DNA from: Silvimonas amylolytica | GTDB taxonomy: Bacteria; Pseudomonadota; Gammaproteobacteria; Burkholderiales; Chitinibacteraceae | Direction of reading: 5' to 3' | DNA length: 64,000 bases | Assembly (NCBI RefSeq): GCF_014645555.1 | Contig: NZ_BMLY01000001.1 | Span: 1,305,427-1,369,426, forward strand | Part shown: one piece after another, positions 28,486 through 38,353 of the stretch | How positions within the stretch are numbered: the first letter of the stretch is position 1 | Layout of the letters: the number at the start of each line of letters is the position of its first letter | Translations under genes and position numbers: made by a program | The notes under the pieces: generated by a model | Told to the model about the DNA's origin: nothing | Database searches by the model: none | Seen by the model: the letters and a program-made list of their open reading frames with translations, nothing else

Positions 28486-29526
28486 ATGACGTATGGGCGC
28501 AAAGTGCTCGTATCGCTGGGCCTCACCGCTGGCCTGTTTACTGCTCAAGCCATGGCTGCCGACATTACCGGCGCTGGTTCTACCTTTATTTACCCGCTGG
28601 CTGCCAAGTGGGCTGAAGCCTACAAGACCAAGACCGGCGTGGGTCTGAACTACCAATCCATCGGTTCGGGCGGCGGTATCAAGCAAATCCAGGCCAAGAC
28701 GGTTGACTTTGGTGCCTCCGACAAGCCGCTCAAGCAAGAAGAGCTGGACAAGTCCGGTCTGGTGCAATTTCCGGTTGCCATGGGTGGTGTTGTTCCGGTT
28801 GCCAACCTGGTTGGCGTGAAGGGCGGCGAACTGAAGCTGACCGGCACCGTGCTGGCAGACATCTTCCTGGGCAAGATCAAGAAGTGGAATGACCCGGCGA
28901 TCGCCAAGCTGAACCCGTCCGCCAAGCTGCCGGACGCTGCCATTACTGTTGTGCACCGTGCTGACGGTTCCGGCACGACCTTCATTTTCACCAACTACCT
29001 GTCCAAGGTCAGCACCGACTGGAAGAGCAAGGTGGGTGAAGACGCTACCGTGCAATGGCCGAATGGCGTGGGCGGCAAGGGTAACGAAGGTGTAGCCCAG
29101 TATGTTCAGCGCATCAAGGGCGCGATTGGTTACGTGGAATACGCGTACGCCAAGCAGAACAAAATGAACTACATCGACATGCAGAACAAGGCTGGCGCCT
29201 TTGTTGCTCCGACCGAAGAATCCTTTAAGGCTGCTGCTGCTGGCGCCGACTGGAAGAGCGCACCTGGCTTCTACGTGATTCTGACCGACCAGGCTGGCAA
29301 GACCGCATGGCCGATCACTGGCGCTACTTTTGCACTGATGCAAAAGAAGCAAGACAAGCCGGAACAAGGCAAGGAAGTGCTGAAGTTCTTCGACTGGGGC
29401 TACGCGAATGGCGATGGCACCGCTTCGCAACTGGACTATGTCCCGATGCCGAACGATGTGAAAGACGTGATCCGCGCTTCCTGGAAGCAGATCACCGACA
29501 ACAGCAACGCGCCAGTCTGGAAGTAA
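28486..29526 (+). CDS. pstS: Phosphate ABC transporter substrate-binding protein PstS
   Basis: A 346-residue periplasmic protein. A signal peptide ends near residue 24 (AQAMAA-DIT). The mature start ITGAGSTFIYPLAAKWAEAY is the PstS phosphate-binding loop; YQSIGSGGGIKQI, DFGASDKPL and VHRADGSGTTFIFTNYL contribute further phosphate contacts. It captures inorganic phosphate with high affinity and hands it to PstCA. GGAG lies 9 nt before the ATG. First gene of pstSCAB, behind probable PhoB boxes. Confidence 0.98.
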   Translation: MTYGRKVLVSLGLTAGLFTAQAMAADITGAGSTFIYPLAAKWAEAYKTKTGVGLNYQSIGSGGGIKQIQAKTVDFGASDKPLKQEELDKSGLVQFPVAMGGVVPVANLVGVKGGELKLTGTVLADIFLGKIKKWNDPAIAKLNPSAKLPDAAITVVHRADGSGTTFIFTNYLSKVSTDWKSKVGEDATVQWPNGVGGKGNEGVAQYVQRIKGAIGYVEYAYAKQNKMNYIDMQNKAGAFVAPTEESFKAAAAGADWKSAPGFYVILTDQAGKTAWPITGATFALMQKKQDKPEQGKEVLKFFDWGYANGDGTASQLDYVPMPNDVKDVIRASWKQITDNSNAPVWK

Positions 29527-29540
29527 GACGGCGATGTCGC

Positions 29541-29562
29541 CCCGGCACCTTGTGGTGCCGGG
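29541..29562 (+). promoter_or_regulatory. Hairpin behind pstS
   Basis: CCCGGCACC-TTGT-GGTGCCGGG, a perfect 9-bp stem 14 nt past the pstS stop, without a T run. Such stems often protect the upstream part of a message from 3' exonucleases, which would favour PstS over the membrane components. Confidence 0.7.
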
Positions 29563-29626
29563 TCAAACAAGTGTGAACAGGCCCTCGCATGAACGATAAA
29601 ATGCAGCCCGAGTACACGCCGAACAG

Positions 29627-29657
29627 AACAGGAGCCAGGGTGGCTCCTGTTGTTGTT
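29627..29657 (+). terminator. Terminator-like hairpin between pstS and pstC
   Basis: AACAGGAGCCA-GGG-TGGCTCCTGTT is a perfect 11-bp stem followed by GTTGTT, a moderately T-rich tail. It lies 22 nt before the preferred pstC start at 29679. It probably causes partial termination, so that pstS is expressed more than pstCAB. Its presence also argues against the upstream pstC start at 29589. Confidence 0.65.
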
Positions 29658-29678
29658 ACGCCGGCTTCGGAGACGCTG

Positions 29679-30629
29679 ATGAATTCACAAGAAAAACGGC
29701 TGCACAAGCAAGCGATGCAAGACCGTATTTTCCGCGGTACCACCCGCTTTTTCGCCTTTTTTGTGCTTGCGCTCCTGGCGGGCATTCTCATTTCCCTGCT
29801 GATCGGCGCATGGCCGGCCATTCAGCAATTCGGGCTCGGTTTTGTTGTGGGTACTGAGTGGAACCCGGTAACTGGCCAGTTTGGCGGCTGGAACTCGATC
29901 CGCGGCACCCTGCTTTCTTCTTTTATTGCCTTGCTGATTGGCGTACCGGTCAGCTTTGGTATCGCGATTTTCCTGACCGAACTTTCCCCGGTCTGGCTGC
30001 GCCGCCCACTGGGCATTGCCATTGAATTGCTGGCTGGCGTGCCTTCCATCATTTACGGGATGTGGGGTCTGTTTGTGTTTGCGCCATGGTTTGCAGACAA
30101 CGTGCAACCGTGGCTGACTGAGCACTCTGCAGGTCTGCCCATTATTGGCGGTCTGTTTGACGGGCCGCCCATGGGTATCGGCATGCTGACCGCAGGCCTG
30201 ATTCTGTCCGTGATGGTGATTCCGTATATCTCTTCCGTGATGCGCGATGTGTTTGAGGTGGTTCCACCCATGCTCAAAGAATCGGCTTATGGTCTGGGTG
30301 GCACAACCTGGGAAGTCGTCTGGCGCGTTGTTCTGCCGTATACCCGCAGCGGTGTCATGGGCGGCGTGATGCTGGGTCTGGGTCGTGCGCTGGGTGAAAC
30401 CATGGCGATTACCTTCGTGATTGGTAATGCACAACAGCCCATCCATAGCCTGTTTGATCCGTCGACCTCGATCTCTGCCACGCTGGCCAACGAGTTCACT
30501 GAAGCGACGACGGCGCTGCATACTGGCAGCCTGATTTACCTGGGCCTGTTGCTGTTCTTCATCACCTTTGTGGTGTTGACCCTGTCCAAACTGATGCTTC
30601 TGCGCATGCAACGCGCGGAAGGTCACTAA
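29679..30629 (+). CDS. pstC: Phosphate ABC transporter permease PstC
   Basis: A 316-residue inner-membrane permease with six helices. Family segments are SFIALLIGVPVSFGIAIFLTEL, ELLAGVPSIIYGMWGLFVF and the EAA loop KESAYGLGGTTWEVVWRVVLP that docks on PstB. I chose the ATG at 29679, which has GGAG six bases upstream and gives the E. coli length. An in-frame ATG at 29589 would add 30 residues, but their DNA contains a strong hairpin. It lies 15 nt before pstA. Confidence 0.96.
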   Translation: MNSQEKRLHKQAMQDRIFRGTTRFFAFFVLALLAGILISLLIGAWPAIQQFGLGFVVGTEWNPVTGQFGGWNSIRGTLLSSFIALLIGVPVSFGIAIFLTELSPVWLRRPLGIAIELLAGVPSIIYGMWGLFVFAPWFADNVQPWLTEHSAGLPIIGGLFDGPPMGIGMLTAGLILSVMVIPYISSVMRDVFEVVPPMLKESAYGLGGTTWEVVWRVVLPYTRSGVMGGVMLGLGRALGETMAITFVIGNAQQPIHSLFDPSTSISATLANEFTEATTALHTGSLIYLGLLLFFITFVVLTLSKLMLLRMQRAEGH

Positions 30630-30644
30630 ACGAGGCGCTGAGTC

Positions 30645-31484
30645 ATGTTGTCCATTTACGCGCGTCGGCGCTTCGTCAACTTCATCAGTCTGAGCCTCTC
30701 GGTTCTGGCCATGCTGTTTGGCCTGTTCTGGCTGGCATGGATTCTTTACACCCTGTTCAAGAACGGTTTTGGCAGCTTGAACCTTGTGCTGTTTACCCAG
30801 ACGACCCCCGCCCCCGGTAGCGCAGGTGGTTTGTCCAACGCCATCATCGGCAGCTTGTCGATGTCGGTCGTAGGCACGCTGGTTGGCACACCGATCGGCA
30901 TTCTGGCCGGCACCTATCTGGCCGAGTTTGGCGATCGTGGCTGGCTGGCACCGGTGACCCGATTCATCAACGATATCCTTCTGTCGGCACCCTCCATCGT
31001 GATCGGTCTGTTCATGTATGAGGTATATGTGGTGCATACCGGTCACTTCTCGGGTTGGGCTGGCGCGTTGGCGCTGGCGATCCTGGTGATCCCGGTGGTG
31101 GTGCGCACGACAGAGAGCATGCTCCGACTGGTACCGCACAGCATGCGTGAAGCTGCGTATGCCCTGGGCGCGCCGCAATGGAAAATGACACTGCAAGTGA
31201 CACTGCGCGCGGCCAAAGCGGGTGTGGTCACGGGTGTGATTCTCGCCGTTGCCCGTATCGTTGGCGAAACCGCACCGTTGCTGTTTACCTCGCTGAACAA
31301 CCAGTTCTACAGCAACATGAACCAGCCGATGGCCAACTTGCCGGTGGTGATCTTCCAGTTTGCAATGAGCCCATATGAAGACTGGCATAACCTGGCATGG
31401 GCAGGCAGCCTGCTTATCGGCCTCTTTGTACTGGTGATGAACGTTCTCGCCCGTACGTTGATCAAACCGCAGCAACAACACTAA
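30645..31484 (+). CDS. pstA: Phosphate ABC transporter permease PstA
   Basis: A 279-residue permease with six helices, forming the phosphate channel with PstC. Marks include [46 protein letters not shown], and the EAA loop [20 protein letters not shown]. Spaced 15 nt behind pstC and 41 nt before pstB. Confidence 0.97.
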   Translation: MLSIYARRRFVNFISLSLSVLAMLFGLFWLAWILYTLFKNGFGSLNLVLFTQTTPAPGSAGGLSNAIIGSLSMSVVGTLVGTPIGILAGTYLAEFGDRGWLAPVTRFINDILLSAPSIVIGLFMYEVYVVHTGHFSGWAGALALAILVIPVVVRTTESMLRLVPHSMREAAYALGAPQWKMTLQVTLRAAKAGVVTGVILAVARIVGETAPLLFTSLNNQFYSNMNQPMANLPVVIFQFAMSPYEDWHNLAWAGSLLIGLFVLVMNVLARTLIKPQQQH

Positions 31485-31525
31485 GCCGCAGGGACAAAAC
31501 TAAAATGCGACTTCAGGACTCCAGC

Positions 31526-32296
31526 ATGACCGCAGAAACCACCAAAGCGAAACTGGCCGTAAAGAACCTCAATTTCTATTACGGCAATTTCCATGCGCTC
31601 AAGAACATCAATCTGAATATCCGCGAAGGCAAAGTCACCGCTTTCATCGGCCCGTCTGGCTGCGGCAAATCCACGTTGCTGCGTACGTTCAACCGCATGT
31701 ATGAGCTCTACCCCAAGCTGCGCGCTGAAGGTGAGATCTTGCTGAACGGCAACAACATTCTGGACCGTGGCGTTGATCTGAACATGCTGCGCGCCAAGGT
31801 AGGCATGGTATTCCAGAAACCAACTCCGTTCCCGATGTCGATCTATGACAACATCGCGTTTGGTGTGAAGCTGTACGAAAGCCTGTCCAAGTCTGAAATG
31901 GATGATCGCGTGGAATGGGCACTGTCCAAGGCTGCGCTGTGGAATGAAGCCAAAGACAAGCTACGTCAGTCGGGCCTTGGCTTGTCGGGCGGTCAGCAAC
32001 AGCGCTTGTGTATCGCCCGCGCAATCGCCGTGAAGCCGGAAGTCCTGCTGCTGGATGAACCAACCTCTGCACTGGACCCGATCTCCACCGCGCACATTGA
32101 AGAACTGGTGCACGAACTCAAGCGTGACTACACCATCGCCATCGTGACCCACAATATGCAGCAAGCTGCGCGTGTGTCTGACTACACGGCCTATATGTAT
32201 CTGGGCGAACTGGTCGAAGTGGGCGAAACCGATACCATCTTCACCACGCCGACCAAGAAAGCAACCGAAGACTACATTACCGGCAAGTTCGGCTAA
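31526..32296 (+). CDS. pstB: Phosphate ABC transporter ATP-binding protein PstB
   Basis: A 256-residue ABC ATPase: Walker [11 protein letters not shown]-loop [14 protein letters not shown], signature [14 protein letters not shown], Walker [14 protein letters not shown] and the switch His in [14 protein letters not shown]. The [13 protein letters not shown] segment is typical of PstB. I chose the ATG at 31526 (AGGA seven bases upstream, family length); an ATG at 31505 would add seven residues. A terminator follows directly and no phoU is found behind it. Confidence 0.97.
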   Translation: MTAETTKAKLAVKNLNFYYGNFHALKNINLNIREGKVTAFIGPSGCGKSTLLRTFNRMYELYPKLRAEGEILLNGNNILDRGVDLNMLRAKVGMVFQKPTPFPMSIYDNIAFGVKLYESLSKSEMDDRVEWALSKAALWNEAKDKLRQSGLGLSGGQQQRLCIARAIAVKPEVLLLDEPTSALDPISTAHIEELVHELKRDYTIAIVTHNMQQAARVSDYTAYMYLGELVEVGETDTIFTTPTKKATEDYITGKFG

Positions 32297-32318
32297 GCGC
32301 CCTACCCTGCCAGCGAAC

Positions 32319-32348
32319 AAAAAAACCCGCGACTTTCGCGGGTTTTTT
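32319..32348 (+). terminator. Terminator of the pst operon
   Basis: AAAACCCGCGA-CTT-TCGCGGGTTTT with extra A and a TTTTTT tail, 22 nt past the pstB stop. Confidence 0.92.
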
Positions 32349-32385
32349 CATTCTCTTGCATCCGGCAGCGCTTCTACCAAACGTG

Positions 32386-32409
32386 AAAAAGCCCGCCAGA
32401 GCGGGCTTT
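32386..32409 (-). terminator. Terminator of glmM
   Basis: On the minus strand AAAGCCCGC-TCTG-GCGGGCTTT ends in a T run, 21 nt past the glmM stop. It faces the pst terminator, as expected between convergent units. Confidence 0.88.
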
Positions 32410-32430
32410 GGATGGAACACGCATCAGCGT

Positions 32431-33792
32431 CTACTCTGCGCTGGCCTCGGCCGTGACTACGGCGGCTATCGACTCAGCCCATTTCTCTGCTGCGGCCGGA
32501 TCTACATGCTCCACCATCACGCGCACTAGCGGCTCAGTGCCAGACGGACGCAATAACACACGCCCTCGCGTACCCATTTCGGTTTCAGCTTTCTTTACCG
32601 CCTCAGCGATTGAAGGTGAACCGCCAATGTTGAAACCCTTGTTGATGCGCACATTCTTGAGCACCTGGGTCGAGAGTTGGAGCTCTTCACGGAACGCAGA
32701 CAACGGCTTGCCTTGTTCGATCAACGCTTCCAGCACTTGCAGTGCTGAAACAATCCCGTCGCCAGTCGTGTGACGATCCAGACTCAGAATGTGGCCAGAA
32801 CCTTCACCGCCCAGCAGCCAGCCATTCTCTTGCAATCGCTCCAGCACATAGCGGTCGCCCACCTTGGCGCGCTCAAATGCGATACCTGCCGCCTTCAGGC
32901 CATTTTCCACGCCGAGATTCGTCATCAACGTGCCCACCACGCCGCCGCGCAGCGTGCCACGCTCTGCCCGATAACGCGCCAGCACATAGATCAACAGATC
33001 GCCATCAATGACGGAGCCATCACCATCGACCATGATCAGCCGGTCGCCATCGCCATCCAGTGCAATGCCGTAGTCCGCGCCTTCGGCCAGAACCGTCTTG
33101 CGCAGCAGATCAACGTGCGTCGCGCCGCAGTTTTCGTTGATATTGAAACCGTTGGGCTTGTCACCGATGGTGATGACTTCTGCACCCAGTTCATGGAATA
33201 CATGCGGTGCAACCTGATACGTCGCGCCATGTGCGCAATCGATCACCAGACGCAAACCACGCAGGTCGAGTTCATTCGGGAAGGTCGACTTGCAGAACTC
33301 GATGTAGCGACCGGAGGCATCGCCGACACGCCAGGCACGGCCCATGGTCTTGGAACCCACGCAGGGTTGCGCGTCATCAATCGCTTCTTCGATAGCCTGC
33401 TCGACTTCATCCGGCAGCTTCTTGCCACCAGCACCAAAGAATTTGATGCCATTGTCGTAGTACGGATTGTGCGAGGCTGAGATCACCACCCCCGCAGAGA
33501 GACGCAACGCGCGGGTCAGGTAGGCCACACCCGGCGTTGGCAGCGGACCAGTCAAATGCACGTCGACACCTGCAGCATTCAGGCCGGCTTGCAGCGCGGC
33601 TTCGAGCATGTAGCCAGAAATGCGAGTGTCCTTGCCGATCAGCACTGAGGCATGTTCACCGTTTTGACGACGCTCAGCTGTCGCGAGCACCCGGCCAGCG
33701 GCATAGCCGAGCTTCATGGCAAATTCAGGGGTAATCGGATGCTCACCGACCAACCCGCGTACACCGTCCGTTCCGAAATACTTGCGTCCCAT
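32431..33792 (-). CDS. glmM: Phosphoglucosamine mutase
   Basis: A 453-residue alpha-D-phosphohexomutase that converts glucosamine 6-phosphate to glucosamine 1-phosphate for peptidoglycan and LPS. The start [11 protein letters not shown], the phosphoserine loop [10 protein letters not shown] (S107), the metal loop [13 protein letters not shown], the sugar loop GGEGSGH and the C-terminal phosphate loop [11 protein letters not shown] are all intact. It lies 44 nt behind folP in the conserved ftsH-folP-glmM order. Confidence 0.97.
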   Translation of the reverse strand: MGRKYFGTDGVRGLVGEHPITPEFAMKLGYAAGRVLATAERRQNGEHASVLIGKDTRISGYMLEAALQAGLNAAGVDVHLTGPLPTPGVAYLTRALRLSAGVVISASHNPYYDNGIKFFGAGGKKLPDEVEQAIEEAIDDAQPCVGSKTMGRAWRVGDASGRYIEFCKSTFPNELDLRGLRLVIDCAHGATYQVAPHVFHELGAEVITIGDKPNGFNINENCGATHVDLLRKTVLAEGADYGIALDGDGDRLIMVDGDGSVIDGDLLIYVLARYRAERGTLRGGVVGTLMTNLGVENGLKAAGIAFERAKVGDRYVLERLQENGWLLGGEGSGHILSLDRHTTGDGIVSALQVLEALIEQGKPLSAFREELQLSTQVLKNVRINKGFNIGGSPSIAEAVKKAETEMGTRGRVLLRPSGTEPLVRVMVEHVDPAAAEKWAESIAAVVTAEASAE

Positions 33793-33836
33793 TTATCAAT
33801 CCTGAAAGTCAACCAACGCGATTCAAAAAATTTGGT

Positions 33837-34661
33837 TCAGTGTAGGGCGCCAAGGATTTTCAACGCATCCACAGTTTCCCTGACATCATGCACGCGCACG
33901 ATCGCGGCCCCCTTCTGCACCGCGAGCATGGCGGCTGCGGCACTGGCGACAGCACGCTCAGTGACCGGCCTCCCCGTCACCTGACCCAGCATGGATTTGC
34001 GCGATACGCCAATCAAAAACGGGCAAGCCAGCGCCGCAATCATCTGCGGCATAGCCCTGAACAGGGCGGCGTTGTGCTCCAGATTTTTGCCAAAGCCAAA
34101 ACCGGGGTCCAGCAAAATCCGTTCGCGCGCAATACCTGCTCCCAGGGCTTCGTCGCGCCGCGCAGCCAGATACTGAGTGACCTCTGCCACTACATCATCG
34201 TAATGCGGCGCAGTCTGCATGGTGCGGGGCTCACCTTTCATGTGCATCAGACAGATTGCCACATTGTTGCGCGTGGCTACTTGCAATGCACCTTCGCCCT
34301 CCAGTGCGGCAATATCGTTGATGAGATCAACGCCGGCTTCCAGCGCCGCCAGCATCACCGCCGGACGACGGGTATCAATGGATAGCGGCACATTCAGCGA
34401 CTTGAGCGCAGCAATCACGGGCACAACGCGGGCAATTTCATCCTCAACACTGATGTCGCCAGCACCGGGGCGAGTGGATTCACCACCGATATCGATGATG
34501 TCAGCCCCTTCCTTCACCATCAGTTCTGCATGGGCGACCGCCTTGGAGGCCGTATCAAAATTTCCGCCGTCAGAAAATGAGTCAGGGGTGACATTAAGAA
34601 TCCCCATCACAAGAGGCCGGGTAAGGCTGAGTTCAAAACGGCCGCATTGCAAGGTATCCAT
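33837..34661 (-). CDS. folP: Dihydropteroate synthase
   Basis: A 274-residue TIM barrel joining p-aminobenzoate to 6-hydroxymethyl-dihydropterin pyrophosphate in folate synthesis. Motifs are LVMGILNVTPDSFSDGG, DIIDIGGESTRPGA, LINDIAALEGEGA and LLDPGFGFGKNLEHN; the sulfonamide-site loops look unmodified. I use the ATG at 34661 with GGAG five bases upstream; a longer frame to 34727 lacks family sequence and runs towards the ftsH terminator. Confidence 0.96.
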   Translation of the reverse strand: MDTLQCGRFELSLTRPLVMGILNVTPDSFSDGGNFDTASKAVAHAELMVKEGADIIDIGGESTRPGAGDISVEDEIARVVPVIAALKSLNVPLSIDTRRPAVMLAALEAGVDLINDIAALEGEGALQVATRNNVAICLMHMKGEPRTMQTAPHYDDVVAEVTQYLAARRDEALGAGIARERILLDPGFGFGKNLEHNAALFRAMPQMIAALACPFLIGVSRKSMLGQVTGRPVTERAVASAAAAMLAVQKGAAIVRVHDVRETVDALKILGALH

Positions 34662-34710
34662 GGGTACTCCGGTAGAACTTGGGCGCATTGCTGCGCAAAA
34701 GACAGAAAGA

Positions 34711-34741
34711 AAAAGGCGGCCACTCACATGGCCGCCTTTTC
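34711..34741 (-). terminator. Terminator between ftsH and folP
   Basis: AAAAGGCGGCCA-CTCACA-TGGCCGCCTTTT, a 12-bp stem flanked by A and T runs, 16 nt past the ftsH stop. It probably separates ftsH from folP-glmM. Confidence 0.88.
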
Positions 34742-34756
34742 ATGGCGTAACGTTGA

Positions 34757-36667
34757 TCAGGCTTCGGTTGCCGGGGTGGTTGTCGCCGCCGGTGCATCAC
34801 CACTAGGGCGATCACCGGAAGGCGAAGCCGGCTTGCTCGGCGGGGTCTTCGGCGGACGCGGATCACGGCCATCCATGATGTCGTTGATCTGGTCGATGTC
34901 GATGGTTTCCCAGTCCAGCAGCGCCTTGGTCATGGCTTCGACCTTGTCGCGGTTGGTTTCCAGCAGGTTACGAGCCAGTGCGTATTGTTCGTCAATGATA
35001 CGACGGATTTCGGCATCAACTTGCTGCATCGTGCTTTCCGACACGCTCTTGTGCGTGGTCACCGAACGGCCGAGGAAGACTTCGCCTTCGTTCTCGCCAT
35101 AGACCATCGGGCCGAGCTTGTCGCTCATGCCGTAGCGCGTCACCATGTCACGCGCCATTTGCGTGGCACGCTCAAAGTCGTTGGAAGCACCCGTCGTCAT
35201 CTGGTTCATGAACACTTCTTCTGCAATCCGGCCACCAAACAAAATGGCGATACGGTTCAGCAGGTATTGGCGGTCATAAGCATAACGGTCTTCTTCCGGC
35301 AATTGCATGGTCACACCCAGCGCACGACCGCGCGGAATGATCGTGACCTTGTGCACCGGATCCGACTTGGGCAACAGCTTGGCAACTACAGCGTGGCCGG
35401 ATTCGTGATACGCAGTGTTCCTCTTCTCGTCTTCGGACATCACCATGGTGCGGCGTTCTGCACCCATCATGATCTTGTCTTTGGCGGACTCGAAGTCTTC
35501 CATATCCACCAGACGCTTGTTGCGGCGTGCGGCAAACAGAGCAGCTTCGTTCACAAGATTGGCGAGGTCAGCACCTGAAAAACCCGGTGTACCACGGGCC
35601 AGCACATTGGGTTCGACGTCGTTGGAGATCGGGACCTTGCGCATGTGCACGCCCAGAATCTGCTCGCGGCCGCGGATATCCGGCAGCGACACCACAACCT
35701 GGCGATCGAACCGGCCCGGACGCAGCAGCGCGGGGTCCAGCACGTCAGGACGGTTGGTCGCAGCAATCACGATCACGCCAGAGTTGCCTTCAAAACCATC
35801 CATTTCAACCAGCATCTGGTTGAGAGTCTGTTCGCGCTCATCATTACCGCCGCCCATGCCAGCGCCACGCTGGCGGCCGACGGCGTCGATTTCATCGATA
35901 AAGATGATACACGGGGCGTTTTTCTTGGCGTTCTCGAACATGTCGCGCACGCGGGCAGCGCCCACACCGACGAACATCTCGACGAAGTCAGAACCCGAGA
36001 TCGAGAAGAATGGCACCTTGGCTTCGCCGGCAATGGCCTTGGCAAGCAGTGTCTTACCCGTACCCGGCGAGCCCACCATCAAGATACCGCGCGGCATACG
36101 ACCACCAAGGCTCTGGTATTTGGTCGGGTCACGCAGGTAGTCGACGATTTCGGCGACTTCTTCTTTGGCTTCATCACAACCGGCGACATCAGCAAACGTC
36201 ACCGAGTTATTGGATTCATCCAGCATGCGGGCGCGGGACTTGCCAAAGCTGAATGCGCCGCCTTTGCCACCGCCCTGCATCTGTCGCATGAAGAAGACCC
36301 ACACGCCGATCAACAACAGCATGGGGAACCACGAAATGAACAGCTGGGTCAGGAAACCTTGCTCTTCTTCTGCCTTGGCCGAGAATTTGACGTTGTGCTT
36401 GATCAGGGTGTCGACCAGGCGGAAATCAAATGGCGCGTAGGTAGAGAAGGCCGAACCGTCATTGAGCTTGCCGCGCAACCACTGGCCTCGCAGCATATTG
36501 CCTTCGATCTCCACCGAGGCAACGCGGTCCGCTTCAACATTCGCCATGAATTGCGAGTACGGCACCTGGCCGACCGTGTCCTGGCGTTTGGTGAACTGAT
36601 TGAAAACCGTCATCAGAACCAGACCGATAATCAGCCAGATGGCGATATTCTTACCGAGATTATTCAT
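34757..36667 (-). CDS. ftsH: ATP-dependent zinc metalloprotease FtsH
   Basis: A 636-residue membrane AAA protease. Helix 1 is at residues 7-23, a periplasmic domain follows, and helix 2 is at about 109-127. The AAA module has Walker A GSPGTGKT (199-206), Walker [12 protein letters not shown], and the second region of homology ending RPGRFDRQ. The zinc site is HESGH (421-425). It degrades misfolded membrane proteins and regulators such as LpxC. The tail is rich in Pro, Ser and Thr. Located behind rlmE, 101 nt away. Confidence 0.98.
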   Translation of the reverse strand: MNNLGKNIAIWLIIGLVLMTVFNQFTKRQDTVGQVPYSQFMANVEADRVASVEIEGNMLRGQWLRGKLNDGSAFSTYAPFDFRLVDTLIKHNVKFSAKAEEEQGFLTQLFISWFPMLLLIGVWVFFMRQMQGGGKGGAFSFGKSRARMLDESNNSVTFADVAGCDEAKEEVAEIVDYLRDPTKYQSLGGRMPRGILMVGSPGTGKTLLAKAIAGEAKVPFFSISGSDFVEMFVGVGAARVRDMFENAKKNAPCIIFIDEIDAVGRQRGAGMGGGNDEREQTLNQMLVEMDGFEGNSGVIVIAATNRPDVLDPALLRPGRFDRQVVVSLPDIRGREQILGVHMRKVPISNDVEPNVLARGTPGFSGADLANLVNEAALFAARRNKRLVDMEDFESAKDKIMMGAERRTMVMSEDEKRNTAYHESGHAVVAKLLPKSDPVHKVTIIPRGRALGVTMQLPEEDRYAYDRQYLLNRIAILFGGRIAEEVFMNQMTTGASNDFERATQMARDMVTRYGMSDKLGPMVYGENEGEVFLGRSVTTHKSVSESTMQQVDAEIRRIIDEQYALARNLLETNRDKVEAMTKALLDWETIDIDQINDIMDGRDPRPPKTPPSKPASPSGDRPSGDAPAATTTPATEA

Positions 36668-36768
36668 TTCCCAAGCCCTTTAACCGGGTAGTACAGCGGG
36701 ATAAACGCAAGTGCGCATCCTTGCTCCAGCTGCATAAATGCTTGATGCACAGCGTCAATTCTAACTGC

Positions 36769-37389
36769 TCAAACCTTTTTTTGCTTGCCAAGCAGGTACA
36801 TTTCCGCGCTACGGTCGCGCGAAGCTTTCGGTTTACGTGTTGTCACTGTGGCAAAAGTGTCACGCATGGCTGTCATATATTCGTTATAGCCATAACCCTG
36901 GAATACCTTGACCAGAAAATGCCCGCCAGGTTTCAAATGATTTTGCGCAAACTCTAATGCCAGCTCACACAAGTACATTGATCGGGCTTGATCAGTCACA
37001 GCATTCCCAGTGATATTTGGGGCCATATCGCAAATCACAAGGTCTACTTCGCGGTCTTCGAGCAAATCCGTGAAGGTTTTGAGCACAGATTCTTCCCGAA
37101 AGTCGCCCTGGATGAAATCCACACCCGGAATAAATGGCATTTCCAGGATATCCAGAGCAAACACGCGGCCCTTCTCGCCGACCAGTTTTGCGGCCACCTG
37201 CGACCAGCTACCTGGCGCTGCGCCCAGATCGGCCACCCACATGCCGGGCCTGATGAGATGATCTTTTTCGTTTATTTCCAGCAACTTATATGCTGCGCGC
37301 GCGCGGTATCCATCCTTTTGTGCCATATGAACGTAGTGATCGTTCACATGTTCCTGCAACCACGCGTTGCTGGTTTTAGAGCGTGCCAT
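36769..37389 (-). CDS. rlmE: 23S rRNA (uridine-2'-O-)-methyltransferase RlmE
   Basis: A 206-residue FtsJ-type SAM methyltransferase that methylates U2552 of 23S rRNA, a late step of 50S assembly. [17 protein letters not shown] has the first Lys of the K-D-K-E tetrad, [16 protein letters not shown] binds [18 protein letters not shown] holds the Asp, [13 protein letters not shown] the second Lys and [11 protein letters not shown] the Glu. The ATG at 37389 is preferred to a TTG three codons upstream. Divergent from yhbY with only 43 nt between. Confidence 0.97.
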   Translation of the reverse strand: MARSKTSNAWLQEHVNDHYVHMAQKDGYRARAAYKLLEINEKDHLIRPGMWVADLGAAPGSWSQVAAKLVGEKGRVFALDILEMPFIPGVDFIQGDFREESVLKTFTDLLEDREVDLVICDMAPNITGNAVTDQARSMYLCELALEFAQNHLKPGGHFLVKVFQGYGYNEYMTAMRDTFATVTTRKPKASRDRSAEMYLLGKQKKV

Positions 37390-37432
37390 CCGGTACAATC
37401 GCCTGTTTATTCAAGGTATTAAAGTCAAAAAT

Positions 37433-37753
37433 ATGGAACTTACTGCGGATCAGCGCCGCCACCTGCGTGGCCTTGCCCATCATCTTAATCCGGTCGTGAT
37501 GATCGGCAACAACGGCCTGACCGATGCCGTGATCCGTGAAATCGCCGTGAACCTCGATGCGCATGAGCTCATCAAGATTCGTGTTCTGGGCGACGACCGC
37601 GAAGCACGCATCCAGTATCTGGAGAAAATCTGCGCCGAACTGGGCGCACAGCCTGTCCAGCATCTGGGCAAGTTGCTGATCATCTACCGCCAGGGCGATG
37701 CCGAGCGCTCACGCATCGAGTTGCCCAAGGCCAAAAAGGCCGGCAAGTCCTGA
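37433..37753 (+). CDS. yhbY: YhbY family RNA-binding protein (CRM domain)
   Basis: A 106-residue protein made of one CRM domain: MELTADQRRHLRGLAHHLNPVVMIGNNGLTDAV contains the GNxG loop typical of YhbY, followed by ELIKIRVLGDDR and a basic tail. YhbY associates with pre-50S particles. The ATG at 37433 gives the family N-terminus; the longer open frame overlaps rlmE on the other strand. Sharing a 43-nt promoter gap with another 50S maturation factor suits a common role. Confidence 0.93.
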   Translation: MELTADQRRHLRGLAHHLNPVVMIGNNGLTDAVIREIAVNLDAHELIKIRVLGDDREARIQYLEKICAELGAQPVQHLGKLLIIYRQGDAERSRIELPKAKKAGKS

Positions 37754-37786
37754 AGCTTGTTGATGCCCTGCTGGCCCCGCCAGCGC

Positions 37787-37813
37787 AAAGGCCCGCTATC
37801 AGCGGGCCTTTTG
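37787..37813. terminator. Bidirectional terminator between yhbY and the DUF4149 gene
   Basis: AAAGGCCCGCT-ATC-AGCGGGCCTTT with A and T runs on the two sides, between two converging genes. Confidence 0.88.
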
Positions 37814-37840
37814 TTTTGCCGCGCACTGCAGCGCAGAGTC

Positions 37841-38284
37841 TTACTTGCCATCCATATGCCAAACGTACAGGAGACCAAACAGAGCCTGCAAGGCATAAAT
37901 GGCAGTGGAAATGGTATGCCAGTTGGCAAAGCCGCCACCGAATACACCCACTGCACTTTCGGACAGTGTCGACTTTACGCCTGCCAGAATCGGGAAGATC
38001 GCAAACTGGTTAACCAGCGTACAGACCAGCATGCCGATCAACAGCCAGAACGGGCCAGTCTGAAAAGCACGCAGGCCATCAAACCAGACGCGATACACCA
38101 GCAAATACAAGCCCGCCACGATCCCCAGCCAACCCATGGCATGCAGGATTTTAGCCGACAAGACCGCAGCAAGACCGTGATTGTTGTCCAGCGACAAAAA
38201 CAGCACTGGCAAAACCAGCATGCCAACAATCCACAGACCGCCAATCCACAAAACCGTCAGAACGTTCTTGAGTCCGTTGCCCAT
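37841..38284 (-). CDS. DUF4149 domain-containing membrane protein
   Basis: A 147-residue inner-membrane protein with four hydrophobic segments (residues about 8-30, 47-65, 78-97 and 117-143). The start LTVLWIGGLWIVGMLVLPVLF and the central GWLGIVAGLYLLVYRV look like the DUF4149 family, which often sits behind greA in betaproteobacteria. It lies 69 nt behind greA and may share its transcript. Function unknown. Confidence 0.75.
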   Translation of the reverse strand: MGNGLKNVLTVLWIGGLWIVGMLVLPVLFLSLDNNHGLAAVLSAKILHAMGWLGIVAGLYLLVYRVWFDGLRAFQTGPFWLLIGMLVCTLVNQFAIFPILAGVKSTLSESAVGVFGGGFANWHTISTAIYALQALFGLLYVWHMDGK

Positions 38285-38353
38285 TTATTTTGTGCGTGTG
38301 AGGTTGCAGGGAATAAAGTGAAATCTGCGTGTGGTGCTGCGTGCCCGACAGCC

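Noticed and set aside
29685-31481. A 598-codon minus-strand frame across pstC and pstA
   Set aside because: Both pst genes are clearly coding on the plus strand; the antisense product is low-complexity His/Gln/Arg-rich.
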